A stretch of DNA of 64,000 nucleotides, taken from assembly GCF_001039355.2 (NCBI RefSeq), contig NW_019774225.1, positions 197,943 to 261,942 of the forward strand. The letters run 5' to 3'. The translations under genes and the position numbers were made by a program. Shown in pieces: positions 23,180 through 34,813 of the stretch. Positions within the stretch are counted from its first letter, which is position 1, and each line of letters begins with the position of its first letter. This DNA is from Lingula anatina (Eukaryota; Brachiopoda; Lingulata; Lingulida; Lingulidae). A model generated the notes under the pieces. That model was not told the DNA's origin. It saw only the letters and a program-made list of their open reading frames with translations, and ran no database searches.

Positions 23180-24515
23180 ATTTATTCATTTATTTATTTC
23201 AAGCCTAAAGGAAACCTGCCACGTAAGGAGTTCTGGTTCCCCTTCAGTGAACTCTTAGTTAGCTTCGTAGACTCGGATAAGTTGTTTAAAGATCTGGGCA
23301 AGAAGAGACCCATGGCAAGGTTCCGCAATGGATTTGATGGCCCCGATGATTTTATCCTGACCACCCACAAGGCCATCCATGAAGCTTTCATCAAGAAGGG
23401 GCATTTATTCACTGACAGACCTACCAAGTTTATTTGGACCGAGTGGTCTACGCAAAATGGTGAGTTAAATTTCTAGAATCCAAAGCTTTTGGAGAAATAA
23501 ATTTGTCAAGCTTTAATCAGTAATTAGGGTAGTCTATTGATTCGATAATGACAACCGTGTGCAGTGAGTTATAAACGATAATTAGCAGTTTCAGAAGGCG
23601 TGACAGACATCTAAGCCTCTTAAGTTGATTGCAGTTCAGCGAGAATCCCCTCGGAGATAGATCGATTCACAGTTTGTACGATATGGTCAGGGAATGGTCC
23701 CTTAGACCCAAAACATGGATAGAAAGTCAAAGGTGTGGTTGCTCTGTAACATTTGTTTTCTGATTCAGTCCTCAACAAGCGTATTTATCATGTGATGTAT
23801 GTAAAAAATAAGTGGATTCTCTGTCAAACTGTCTATCCTATCTGACACAGGTATGGTCCACGGCTTATTAAACTCCTGGGGTGATCTGTGGAAACAACAG
23901 CGGAGATATGCCCTGATGACTTTACGTGACTTTGGACTGGGGAAGACCTCCATCGCGGAGGCGATCCAAGAAGAGATAGGATATCTTGTTGACGAGTTCC
24001 AGAAATTTGAAGGCAAGGCCGTAGATCCGCAGCAGCTTTTGATGCCTGCCATATCCAATGTAACAAACTTCCTACTGTTTGGAGAAAGGTGAGATTCACA
24101 AACCACACCCGGATCTGCATTGGTTTAAACCTTTCTACTTTCCAAAGATGAGACTATTGATATGGACCATTGGTCGATCATCGTGTCGCGCAAATCCAGT
24201 TGATAACCCCTTCTTCTCCAGCTACCCCCCTTAAATGATCCAAATGGGCAGAAAATAACTGCAAATTATAAAAAAATAATTATTCACATTTGGGTCACAG
24301 AAAATGATATTCCCCACCAAGATTGGGAATTTATTTTAGGAATTACTAGTCAAGACAATAACATAAAAAAGTAGCTGAGATAACTGTTTCATGCCATCTG
24401 CCTTTGTGGGATATGGAAGTTTTGTTTAAGTATATCTACAATGCGCTTAACTGTATCAAATTAGTTAAGTCATTTTAATTCTAACCACTACTGAGAAATT
24501 ATTTATAGTGCATAT

Positions 24516-24565
<50 letters not shown>

Positions 24566-25865
24566 TTTTCGATTTTCAGGTTTCAATATGATGATCCAAA
24601 GTTCCAGCAGATTATGAAGAATTTGATGGGACAATTCCAGTACTTCTTGTATGAAGTATCATTTTATTATAATTATTAATGATGGTCAGTTAATTAAATT
24701 TTAGATGATCTGTTTTCCAGAACATTAGTTCAGTTGTTCTTGGTGAGATTCTGGACGATAGCAAATATAATCTGGTGGCATCATGTCGTCTTTCTTCCTT
24801 TAAAATAGGATGTGACTTGGATTACGCCCTACTCACAATTACAAGCAAACATTTGTATTGAATTTATTACATCACAGGAAAAGATGGAAAAAAATCTTAA
24901 GTAATCAAGAGTGTTGTTAATCTAAAATCAAACGAGGTTTTGCCAAATTGGAGGAGAGTGGGTCAGAAATAATGGTATGAAATGGCGGAAGCAGTATGGC
25001 AACGAATAAAAGTTGACAGAATTTACCCGCGCACGGGAATTTGCCATCTTTTTTATGTAAATTATAAAAAAATTACAGATTTCACCATTTCTAGGTGTTG
25101 GATTTGTATTGCTTTTAAAGACGACATAACCCGTGCCTAAGTGTTTTTTTATTTTATTTTATTTTATTTTTTTGCAATTTGTGCTTAATTGTTTATCAGA
25201 TTGGTCAGGGTCTCACGCATTTTCGAGTCTCGCATGACGTGAAGTACTGCCGGATACCTCGTTTTGGGCTATCTTGGGCGGTTTCCATGAGTTGTGCGAG
25301 CATTCATCATATTTGACAGAATTCTTTTGCTACATTTCAGGCTGGCACAAAATGCTGTTGTGTATCCATTTTTAAGATATATCCCTGGAGATCCATTTAA
25401 ATTTCACTACACTTTTAAATGCATGGGAACTACACGAAAATTCCTCGAAGAGAGAATCGAGAGACATGTGGCAGAATACGACCCGGACAACATAAAATGC
25501 TTCACAGATGCCTACATCAAGGCTATAAAGGGTGAAAAAGACAAAGAGGGAACCTATTTCACAGGTAAAAAAAAACAGGAGGGGGATAATAATAAAAATA
25601 GATAATAATAGTGTTTTGATATCTTCTTTTCCTTTGACACACTACTTGAAAAGTACAAATTGCGAGAATAGAGGCCTCGCCCTGGCTCCATTATGCTTTC
25701 CCTATATTCAAGGGAATATTTATGTTTCGGGGAGCGTTTATTCTAAAATTGCGCGTATTTATTCTCCGCTTTCGATAAACATCATATTTTCTCAACTTTT
25801 TGGACACAAAAAACTTTTGAAATCCAATCTTTTTCTTCTGATTTAAAATCTTTTGATAAAATACT

Positions 25866-25917
<52 letters not shown>

Positions 25918-26682
25918 TTGTCTAAATGCTTTTATATGATTTATTACAGACTTTCAACTGTTGACGTCAGTTGAAGAGTTGTTTTTTGCTGGCACTGACA
26001 CCACAGTGACCACTCTCAGATGGGGACTGCTCTTATTGATTCTGAATCCAGACGTGCAGAAAAAGGTTAAACTAGTTAAAATTATACGAGATTTTTAAAT
26101 CAAATGTACATTTTCTCGTGAAAAAATTAAAATTGTACATGCCCTACTGATGAATCATTGTCCATCCCTCCCTGTGCTTGGCTGTGACGTTTTGCAACAT
26201 TTTTTTTTAAATTAAATTACTAAGTATTAATAAGACATTCATTTAATGATGTTCCAGAAAGAAATGATGACATCAGTTACTTTTGATTGATTGGTTTTAT
26301 TTCTTAATGTCTGAATTGCGAAATGTCAGAAGTTTTGCTCGGACTTCAGACATAGAAATACATGTGTATGACTTTGGGGCATTTCCGATACTATAAAAAA
26401 ATACAACATTGCTTTTACGAATTACTTCTAATTTGATGGGCTTCCTCTTGAACGCAGTCCATTTAGTTTCACTATTATTTAACCTTTTCTTCTGAAGGTT
26501 CACGATGAACTTGACAGTGTGATAGGTTCCCGCCGTGTCTCCATGGAGGACCGTGCCTCCTTGCCCTATACGGAGGCCACACTGCTGGAAATACAGCGCT
26601 TTGGGTGCATCGTTCCTGTTGCAGGACACAAAAACACGGAGGATGTGGAGATTTCGGTATGGAAACATTGTGAATAGCCACA

Positions 26683-26721
<39 letters not shown>

Positions 26722-27168
26722 GAAATGTTATTTTCCCTAAAAACTTTGCCTAAAAGCTTATATATGTATTATTTTGAGAAAAAATATTTTAATTGTTGAA
26801 CAAAAATGTTCATTAGCTTAGTACTTGGATCATAAATGAAAATTCTCAAACACAAGCCGTTACCGTTTTCATACCGTTAGCTGACATTTACAAGAAGGTA
26901 CCACCCAACAGTCAGTGACTGTCAACATCTACTCACATCAGTCTGATGAAAGCCTTCGCCAAGGTTGGCCGTAAGCTAACGGTATGAAAATATTTCGGCT
27001 TGTGTTTTAGAATTTTCATTTATTTTAATTGTTATTGTCACCTGTTCATTGTCACCAATTCCTCTTTCTCAGGGCTATACCATCCCCGCAGGTTCCACCG
27101 TAGCTGCAGGTTTTATATGTGTCTTTTTTGATGAGGAGTTTTGGACCAAACCAGAACAGTTTGACCCN

Positions 27169-27214
<46 letters not shown>

Positions 27215-28606
27215 GAAATGTTATTTTCCCTAAAAACTTTGCCTAAAAGCTTATATATGTATTATTTTGAGAAAAAATATTTTAATTGTTGAACAAAAAT
27301 GTTCATTAGCTTAGTACTTGGATCATAAATGAAAATTCTCAAACACAAGCCGTTACCGTTTTCATACCGTTAGCTGACATTTACGAGAAGGTACCACCCA
27401 ACAGTCAGTGACTGTCAACATCTACTCACATCAGTCTGATGAAAGCCTTCGCCAAGGTTGGCCGTAAGCTAACGGTATGAAAATATTTCGTCTTGTGTTT
27501 TAGAATTTTCATTTATTTTAATTGTTATTGTCACCTGTTCATTGTCACCAATTCCTCTTTCTCAGGGCTATACCATCCCCGCAGGTTCCACCGTAGCTGC
27601 AGGTTTTATATGTGTCTTTTTTGATGAGGAGTTTTGGACCAAACCAGAACAGTTTGACCCAGCAAGGTTTTTGGACGAAAGTGGAAAGTTGGGGAAAATC
27701 CCAGATTGCTTGACACCATTCTCTCTTGGTAGGTGCTTCATTTGATTCAGTATCTTTCAAACAATAAATGGTCCGCACGAAACATCCCTGTGTACATGTA
27801 AGTAAGCTCAGTCACAACTTAGATTTCTCTGCGTATGGCCGATTCTTGTTGTCGAATCTGAAACACAGGTTCTCACATCCTGATGACTAAATTGACCTAT
27901 GCAAGACATCGTGTTCAGCAACCGGTGCACGTGCTGGTGAAACAGGAATTGAAGTCTTCTAAGAACCGTAGCCCGCTACCCATTGCTTTGTACAGGTGGC
28001 ATCCGTCCTATATACTAACCCCAGTACTCCAACAAACCCTTACTTGTACTTATCATATTGAAGCCCTGACTTCCATCCCTAGGACTTTTATTCCGGCCTA
28101 ATAAATTGTTCGCTCAATAAGGCTTTCCCTACACAATCATTTTTCCTTGGTATTAACAACGGTTATCGTTCCGAATTTTGTATACACTTAAAGAATTTTT
28201 GCGGGACAGAATGAACACCGTTTTGGATTTATAATGGAAATTCCCTAAAGTCCCTTCCATTTTATCCTAACCAATTTTCATCTTGCCGCCGTCATAATTC
28301 TTTTCTTTATTTTTATAAAAATTAAATTTTTCATTTATGACGCACAGCAACTTTTAACGACTGTCTTGTTATATGTATATTTACTTTTCATGTTCTGTTT
28401 AAGTTTTATCCCTTTTCTTTACAGGCCGCCGTGTTTGCCTCGGGGAGTCCCTTGCAAAGATGGAACTGTTTCTGTTCTTCACCAACTTGCTTCAGCAATT
28501 CTCGTTTACAATACCCTCTGGGGAAGAGAGCCCTAGCCTCAAGTCCCGGTGGTCCCTCGTGCGGTCTCCACTTCCTTTCAAGGTCGAAGTGCACAGGAGG
28601 CGATGA
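22200..28606 (+). CDS. cytochrome P450, CYP2-like, copy 1 of 3
   Basis: Nine exons: 22200-22295, 23204-23459, 23851-24088, 24580-24648, 25341-25564, 25950-26065, 26498-26656, 27566-27728, 28425-28606, giving 500 aa. An N-terminal membrane anchor ([16 protein letters not shown]) with a following RRREK points to the ER. Motifs: C-helix WKQQRR, I-helix FFAGTDTT, K-helix EIQR (ExxR), FDPARF, and heme loop PFSLGRRVCLG (Cys codon 28436-28438). [14 protein letters not shown] is CYP2-clan style, and nine exons is the classical CYP2 number. The proline-rich hinge is weak: [10 protein letters not shown] instead of PPGP. The family performs NADPH-dependent mono-oxygenation of lipophilic substrates; the substrate is unknown. 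The start follows a TTTTACAG, so an untranslated exon upstream is likely. Intron 7 contains an assembly duplication (see 26684-27660). Confidence 0.93.
22394..22551 (-). mobile_element. hAT-type MITE in P450-1 intron 1
   Basis: Read on the minus strand it starts CAGGGGTGGATCCAGAAATA and ends TCAATCCTCCACTG. The body matches the copies at 10545 and 38458 (GACCATCTTCTGACAGATGC). Confidence 0.75.
22727..22960. repeat. fragment of dispersed AGTTATG/GATGAAATTTTC family
   Basis: TCTGTTAGCAACAGTTTGCG, then GGTCGGATTTTGATAAAACT and GGATAGATCAAAATGGGC, resemble the repeat at 13850-14230. It lies within intron 1 of the first P450. Low similarity, so tentative. Confidence 0.4.
24522..24556. repeat. TA microsatellite in P450-1 intron 3
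   Basis: Perfect TA run ending just before the T-rich tract and acceptor of exon 4. Similar TA runs lie at 12974-13020, 25868-25912, 26684-26715, 38932-38960 and 45983-46018. Confidence 0.9.
26684..27660. repeat. unmerged duplicate around single N at 27168
   Basis: Sequence from the TA run at 26684 to TTTGACCC at 27167 recurs almost base for base at 27169-27660, separated by one N. Differences are few (TTTACAAGAAGG against TTTACGAGAAGG; ATTTCGGCTT against ATTTCGTCTT). The first copy contains a truncated exon 8 (27073-27167) with a good acceptor. A contig end meeting its own overlap, or two haplotypes, explains this better than a real tandem exon. Confidence 0.85.
27921..28098. mobile_element. 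copy of the ACCGGTGTGACAG MITE in P450-1 intron 8
   Basis: ACCGGTGCACGTGCTGGTGA at the left, TTTGTACAGGTGGCATCCGT in the middle and ACTTCCATCCCTAGGACTTT near the right end follow the family order. The right terminal repeat is degenerate. Confidence 0.6.
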
Positions 28607-28828
28607 TGTGCGGGAACTTGCCAGTGCTCTTAAAGGAACAAAAACAAAACCATAATCATAAGCTACACAGTAATGAAGTTATAACTATGGTAAAGCTTTA
28701 TGATTGGCATCACTTCATTTTATCAACTGATGTTAATTTGAAAAAAAAATCTTGATAGATGTTTTGAATTCATATAACAGGGTCATAGGCTGTGACTATG
28801 GTTTGGGCCAAGTGCTGAAGGCCTACAA
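28607..28828 (+). other. 3' flank of P450-1, no other gene
   Basis: AT-rich sequence with no exon. A canonical AATAAA close to the stop codon was not seen; the nearest candidate is GAAATAAAGC near 29070. Confidence 0.4.
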
Positions 28829-29965
28829 TATATATATCTATGCAAATTTTGTACCGTATGTGATGCTGGTATAGATTGATGGGAAGTAAGAGACTTCTGC
28901 AGGACAAGAGAATGGAAAAAGCTCGCGCTTTGTTAAGATCACCAAATAATTTCTTTTTCACAATATGTGTGTGTGTGTGTTTTAATGTTTTTTTATACAC
29001 GTCAACCTTGCCATCCATTTGAAGCAAAGCAACATTAACTTAATGTGTTTTTTTTTTTCAAAACCACATTGAAATAAAGCAAAAACCCCTCCTCCATGTT
29101 CTCCGAGTTAATTTAACGGGTTGATCCAGTCGTGGACATCCTGAATTTCTGAAGACAATAAAAACTCTGCTCTACTCTACTCTCGGCATGTCTCTGGCAC
29201 AGTAGAGGTGAATTTCTGCTTTCCTCTGAAACCCGGAAGGGGTAGGGGGGGGCTAGATGGCCTTTTAGAGCAATGGGGGTGGGCCGGTGCACTTCCCTAA
29301 CCACTTTTCAATATATATTTTACTACCGCCCTACTTTTATTCTGCCCCAGACCGTTCCACGTTTTTTTTTAATAAAGACAACAGGTCAACAAATCAAAGA
29401 TGGGATTTTACACTGATGGCGAATTATTTCCAGTTAAACTAGAATTTAATGCCCTCAGAGAATGGAGACCTTCACCAAGGCAGTCCACTTTTCATTATTG
29501 TTAATAATTTATCGATTACTTAATCAATTAACTTAATTTTCACTATGACTAAAATTAATTAATTACCTCGATCCTCATTATCAATTTATCAATTGATGTT
29601 TGAAATTCGATGGTCCTTTGTAGGATTTATTAAAGTTTTTCTGGGTTCTGTTTTTCTTTTTGGGGGATCAACCCTGCATGTAGTAGTCCTAACTATGTGT
29701 TTAATTCACCAAAATCCTGCTGGTGGGTGGTACTCGGCACCTGGGGTTTGAAAAAGGGGTAAATTTCCTGGTCTGGCAGCAAAATATATTGTTCGTTTGT
29801 TAGCTTTGGGCGGTTCATACGGCAGCCTTGCTGTACCCTACCCATGGAGGCGAGAGCGTCAACACCCAGCCTTCCTCTTGGTATCACACATATTATGGTA
29901 GTAAAACCCCTTTTTTCCAACATATTGGGTTGTGTTTTATTGACTACGAGATTTAAAAATAGATC

Positions 29966-29976
29966 TGACCTACTTA
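29966..29976 (-). promoter_or_regulatory. ROR/REV-ERB-like site, haplotype copy
   Basis: The minus strand reads TAAGTAGGTCA, the same as at 33964-33974, about 860 bases before the orphan first exon. Confidence 0.4.
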
Positions 29977-30838
29977 ATATCTCGATACTTTCCCTTGACA
30001 AGGCAGCTGGACTAAAAACGAATAACAGACGAGACATCGACGGCAGGTCGGTATAAAAACAATGTTTTATATGCTTTGCAGCCGGCTTAAGATGCAACAT
30101 GAACTGGGGCATATATATAGGGTACAGAGTTATGTCTAGTCCACGGCCTTTAAATTTTACAAGACAGCTAGTACAAAATGTAGCCGCCAAGGTCGATTTC
30201 AAGATGTCGGAGATTTTGCCCACATCGTCAGTATTCCTTCCGAGTCAGGTCATCGGGGGTGAACTGATAATGCCGGGTGCAGCTTCATGCTGCAATAGTC
30301 CACCAAACGCCAGGCGCGTATAGCAGACTTACAGCTGGGGAGGGTAGGAGGGATGAAGCGCCCATCTGGCTTGAAAAGGACTTAAATCTCGACCATCTAG
30401 TCTATTAGGCGCTTAGGAAGCGAACAGCAAAGCCCGAGCACTGACTGAATAGATATTCGATTATCTAGCTTCTATGCTATTTTTGAAGTTGGGTCAACTA
30501 ATGGCGGTTCAATTGATCACTTCAGTCCTTGAATGGGAACAATTGGACGTAACCGTAATCACTGGTGTTGGGGGAGGGGGGATGGAGGTAGGCGTGAGGT
30601 TAACCATTAAGCGGTTTTCCTTACTCCCTTCCCAACCTCCACCCCATCGTGCTTAGGTTTAGACTGTAAGTGGCGCGGCTAACGGTTGCTTGTTGCTGTA
30701 TTCTCTTTTTTCTTCCGTCTTCGTTTTCAAACTGAAACAGTCTGTCTGCACGTGTGTCAAAATTACCTGGCTTGTTAACGTTTTTTATAAAGCTGTACGA
30801 TTTTAACAACGTGAATACATTTGCTATACCTTTTACAG

Positions 30839-30934
30839 ATGATGGGACTAATGGATATCTCCCAAACCACCTCGGTGCTGGTGGTGTTCATCATCACGTT
30901 CTTCGTGGTGTGGTTATGGAGAAGAAGAGAGAAG
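30839..30934 (+). pseudogene. extra copy of P450-2 exon 1 (probable allele)
   Basis: ATG followed by 32 in-frame codons and a GTAGGA donor, matching 34814-34909 apart from a few bases; one causes Leu to Phe in the membrane anchor (FIITFF). No exon 2 follows before the N at 31195. Probably an assembly duplicate rather than a real fourth gene. Confidence 0.75.
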
Positions 30935-31195
30935 GTAGGATGTTAACTGAATTCAAACAGTGAGAGAGAGATGTAGAGATCTACCAGTATTGGACATAGA
31001 TTAATTATTAATTATTAATAATTATTTATTAATTATTAATAATTATTAATTTACTGCGAATGGATCACTAATGTGAAGGCTTCATTGGAAATATTCAGGA
31101 TTTTGGCAATTTGATTTGCGTTCTTTCTTTATGCTTAAAGTTATGTACGGACTTGAAATGTTTAGGTTATGTCTAAATAAGCTAGAATTTGGTGN

Positions 31196-32100
31196 TATAT
31201 ATCTATGCAAATTTTGTACCGTATGTAATGCTGGTATAGATTGATGGGAAGTAAGAGACTTCTGCAGGACCAAGAGAATGGAAAAAGCTCGCGCTTTGTT
31301 AAGATCACCAAATAATTTCTTTTTCACAATATGTGTGTGTGTGTTTTAATGTTTTTTTTATACACGTCAACCTTGCCATCCATTTGAAGCAAAGCAACAT
31401 TAATTCAATGTATGTTTTTTCAAAACCACATTGAAATAAAGCAAAAACCCCTCCTCCATGTTCTCCGAGTTTATTTAACGGGTTAATCCAGTCGTGGACA
31501 TCCTGAATTTCTGAAGACAATAAAAACTTTGCTCTACTCTCGGCATGTCTCTGGCACAGAAGAGGTGAATTTCTGCTTTCCTCTGAAACCCAGAAGGGGT
31601 GGGGGGTGGGGGGGTGGGGGGCTAGATGGCCTTTTAGAGCAATGGGGGGTGGGCCGGGACACTTCCCTAACCACTTTTCAATATATCTTTTACTACCGCC
31701 CTACTTTTATTCTGCCCCAGACCGTTCCACGTTTTTTTAAATAAAAAACAACAGATCAGCAAATCAACGATGGGATTTTACACTGATGGTGAATTATTTC
31801 CAGTTAAACTAGAATTTAATGCCCTCAGAGAATGGAGACCTTCACCAAGGCAGTCCACTTTTCATTATTGTTAATAATTTATCGATTACTTAATCAATTA
31901 ACTTAATTTTCTCTATGACAAAAATTAATTAATTACCTCAATCCTCATTATCAATTTATCAATTGATGTTTGAAATTCGATGGTCCTTTGTAGGATTTAT
32001 TAAAGTTTTTCTGGGTTCTGTTTTTCTTTTTGGGGGATCAACCCTGCATGTAGTAGTCCTAACTATGTGTTTAATTCACCAAAATCCTGCTGGTGGGTGG
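31196..32100. repeat. haplotype copy 2, left part
   Basis: Near-copy of 28829-29728, beginning immediately after the N (TATATATCTATGCAAATTTT). It contains fragments of the dispersed repeat family (ACTAGAATTTAATGCCCTCA). No gene. Confidence 0.8.
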
Positions 32101-32290
32101 CCTCCACAGACTTCTCCACGCTTGACGATTTTGTGCCACTCGTGTCCAGATATGTTTTTGATATCCTGAAAATATTCTTAATTGTTAGAGGTGGAAATGA
32201 CATTGAAGAATTTAAATGATTTGGTGAATGGGTTTATAGGTGTGATGAGGGCAATTTTCTATTAGATGTTGTAAAGCTTTTATTGCCCTG

Positions 32291-32438
32291 GGCTGCTGGA
32301 TGGCCTTGTGGTCAGTGTCTCCGCCTCCGGAGCGGGAGGACGTACGTAGGTTCGACCCCTTAGGCCACACTTTTTTATTTTTATGGATGACATCCTGCGC
32401 GCGCACCGATTTTCGTCCGTTCTCCCAAAAAAAAAAAA
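32291..32438 (+). mobile_element. tRNA-derived SINE, 5' part
   Basis: The A-box-like TGGCCTTGTGG (32301-32311) and a perfect B box GGTTCGACCCC (32349-32359) give an internal RNA polymerase III promoter. Then comes a SINE body (TTTTTATGGATGACATCCTG) ending in an A tract at the gap. The same body occurs in reverse at 33590-33673. Confidence 0.75.
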
Positions 32439-32554
32439 NNNNNNNNNNNNNNNNNNNNNNNNNNNNNNNNNNNNNNNNNNNNNNNNNNNNNNNNNNNNNN
32501 NNNNNNNNNNNNNNNNNNNNNNNNNNNNNNNNNNNNNNNNNNNNNNNNNNNNNN
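32439..32554. other. assembly gap (116 N)
   Basis: Run of N following an A tract. The flanking SINE tail suggests the assembler failed at a repeat. Confidence 0.99.
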
Positions 32555-33181
32555 CCATCGAAGTCGGTTGTCGCAAACGTCGTTATTCAATTTGCCGGAA
32601 AATGTGCTTTCTGCGCATGCGTATTACTGCCACGTGGAAATATGGCCGCTTTGCCATCAAATTCATCTCTGGGATTACTTTCAAATTACAGGACAATTAA
32701 TTATATAAAGTCATAAAGAGAACGGGGCCGTCGTTTTGGGTTGTTATGCCATTGATATTAGGCATGGAGATATCCACTTTTTTACAATTATGCGAAAGGC
32801 TGGCGGCGGCCAGCAATTATCGCCCGGAAAATTTCAGTGATATTCTGTCCAAAGCAACACATATCAGGTTTTTTTGTAGCGAAAAAAAAAAAGGGTCGAC
32901 AGGGGGTCATGTTTTTGGTGGGCTGTAGGTCGGTCAGGCCACCCGACAGTTTGGCTGCTTCATGTGAGTCGGAAGTAGACCAAATGGCATCGACCGAAAT
33001 GACCTTTTATAGAATTGGTAGTATAAGCATATCTTTGCATCATTTCTGTGTAGTGTTCATAATGCTTTAATATTCTGAGAGTACAAATAAAGACATGCTG
33101 TTTGTTTGATATTTGTTTTCAAATGTTAACAAAATGCATGAAATAACCTTAAATAGATTGGGTAATATGCAGCATGCCTAT

Positions 33182-33341
33182 TAGGCCCGTAGCCAGCAAT
33201 TTCAAAAGGGGGGGGGTTCTTTTTTTGAAAAAGTGGACCATTTTCCATAAAAACTTAATGTATCTAGATCAAATTTTACCCAGAGTGGACCTTTTCCCAG
33301 CAAAAGGGGTGGTTCTTTCTAACCCCCTGGCTACGGGCCCG
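33182..33341. mobile_element. MITE with GGCCCGTAGCCAG ends
   Basis: AGGCCCGTAGCCAGCAATTT at the left and CTGGCTACGGGCCC at the right are inverted repeats around G- and C-rich tracts. A second copy lies at 53254-53440. Non-coding. Confidence 0.8.
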
Positions 33342-33589
33342 TCTATTCATACCTATAGACGGTGTGACCGAAATGCGCAATACACGGCAATACAGCGCAA
33401 CAAAGACACTTCAGTCACACCCTATTCATGACTTTTTTTACCTTTCTGCGAAGTATTCACAATACTTTAATATTTTGAGAGCATGGATAAAGACATATTG
33501 TTAGTTTGATACGTGTTTCTGTGGTAAATTGGTGTTTCCAGCTGTGTACTGACAGCATTCCTTTACTTAAGCAGCATTGTTTTTTTTTT

Positions 33590-33673
33590 TGGACTGTTTT
33601 TTTTTTTTTTCGCCCTCTCGCACCGATTTCGGGGTCCCCAGAGGATGTCATCCATAAAAATAAAAAAGTGTGG
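33590..33673 (-). mobile_element. tRNA-derived SINE, 3' part, inverted
   Basis: The minus strand reads TTTTTATGGATGACATCCTC, then GACCCCGAAATCGG, then an A tract. This is the downstream continuation of the SINE body seen at 32380-32438, in opposite orientation. Confidence 0.65.
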
Positions 33674-33963
33674 CCTTAGGAGGACATACCAGTCCTTCAT
33701 AAACAGTACCTGCTGTCTCCCCGCTTGGCACTCGGCACCTGGGGTTTGAAAAAGGGGTAAAATTCCTGGTCTGGCAGCAAAAAATATTGTTCGTTTGTTA
33801 GCTTTGGGCGGTTCATACGGCAGCCTTGCTGTACCCTACCCAGGGAGGCGAGAGCGTCAACACCCAGCCTTCCTCTTGGTATCACACATATTATGGTAGT
33901 AAAACCCCCTTCTTCCAACATATTGGGTTGTGTTTTATTGACTACGAGATTTAAAAATAGACC

Positions 33964-33974
33964 TGACCTACTTA
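33964..33974 (-). promoter_or_regulatory. ROR/REV-ERB-like site upstream of P450-2
   Basis: The minus strand reads TAAGTAGGTCA (consensus WAWNTRGGTCA) in the conserved TTTAAAAATAGACCTGACCT segment, 840 bases before the P450-2 start codon. Confidence 0.45.
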
Positions 33975-34813
33975 ATATCTCGATACTTTCCCTTGACAAG
34001 GCAGCTGGACTAAAAACGAATAACAGACGAGACATCGACGGCAGGTCGGTATAAAAACAATGTTTTATATGCTTTGCAGCCGGCTTAAGATGCAACATGA
34101 ACTGGGGCATATATATAGGGTAAAGAGCTATGTCTAGTCCACGGCCTTTAAATTTTATAAGACAGCTAGTACAAAATGTAGCCGCCAAGGTCGATTTCAA
34201 GATGTCGGAGATTTTGCCCACATCGTCAGTATTCCTTCCGAGTCAGGTCATCGGGGGTGAACTGATAATGCCGGATGCTATATGCCAGGCGCGTATAGCA
34301 GACTTACAGCTGGGGAGGGTAGGAGGGATGAAGCGCCCATCTGGCCTGAAAAGGACTTAAATCTCGACCATCTAGTCTATTAGGCGCTTAGGAAGCGAAC
34401 AGCAAAGCCCGAGCACTGACTGAATAGATATTCGATTATCTAGCTTCTATGCTATTTTTGAAGTTGGGTCAACTAATGGCGGTTCAATTGCTCACTACAG
34501 TCCTTGAATGGGAACAATTGGACGTAACCGTAATCAGTGGTGTTGGGGGAGGGGGGATGGAGGTAGGCGTGAGGTTAACCATTAAGCGGTTTTCCTTACT
34601 CCCTTCCCAACCTCCACCCCATCGTGCTTAGGTTTAGACTGTAAGCGGCGCGGCTAACGGTTGCTTGTTGCTGTATTCTCTTTTTTCTTCCGTCTTCGTT
34701 TTCAAACTGAAACAGTCTGTCTGCACGTGTGTCAAAATTACCTGGCTTGTTAACGTTTTTTATAAAGCTGTACGATTTTAACAACGTGAATACATTTGCT
34801 ATACCTTTTACAG

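Larger units (their letters stand above)
28829..31194. repeat. haplotype copy 1 of P450-2 upstream region
   Basis: Positions 28829-29728 recur at 31196-32100, and 29729-31194 recur at 33728-35167, with only scattered single-base and small indel differences. The block ends at the single N at 31195. It contains the P450-2 upstream sequence and a copy of its first coding exon, but no later exons. It is best read as an unmerged allele of the region before P450-2. The 174-176 residue open frames on the minus strand in both copies reflect this duplication. Confidence 0.8.
32101..33727. mobile_element. 1.6-kb segment present in one haplotype only
   Basis: In the first copy GGTGGGTGG runs straight into TACTCGGCACC (29728). 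In the second, these flanks are separated by this segment. It carries an unsequenced gap (32439-32554), a tRNA-derived SINE at its left, a MITE at 33182-33341 and an inverted SINE tail at 33590-33673. No open coding region is recognisable. It could be an insertion in one allele or a deletion in the other. Confidence 0.6.

Noticed and set aside
27073-27167. Possible duplicated exon 8 (alternative exon) of P450-1
   Set aside because: It is cut off by the N at 27168 and followed by a copy of its own flank; an assembly overlap explains it.
29693-30223. 176-residue minus-strand frame repeated at 33697-34221 and partly similar to 21169-21435
   Set aside because: The 29693 and 33697 copies are the same locus in two haplotypes. 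The shared peptide part (FSPAALS) overlaps the conserved P450 upstream segment, and the third P450's version has a small deletion and a stop in this frame, so conserved non-coding DNA fits better than a gene.
32280-32716. Frames running through the N gap
   Set aside because: They consist mostly of unknown bases and have no coding evidence on either side.
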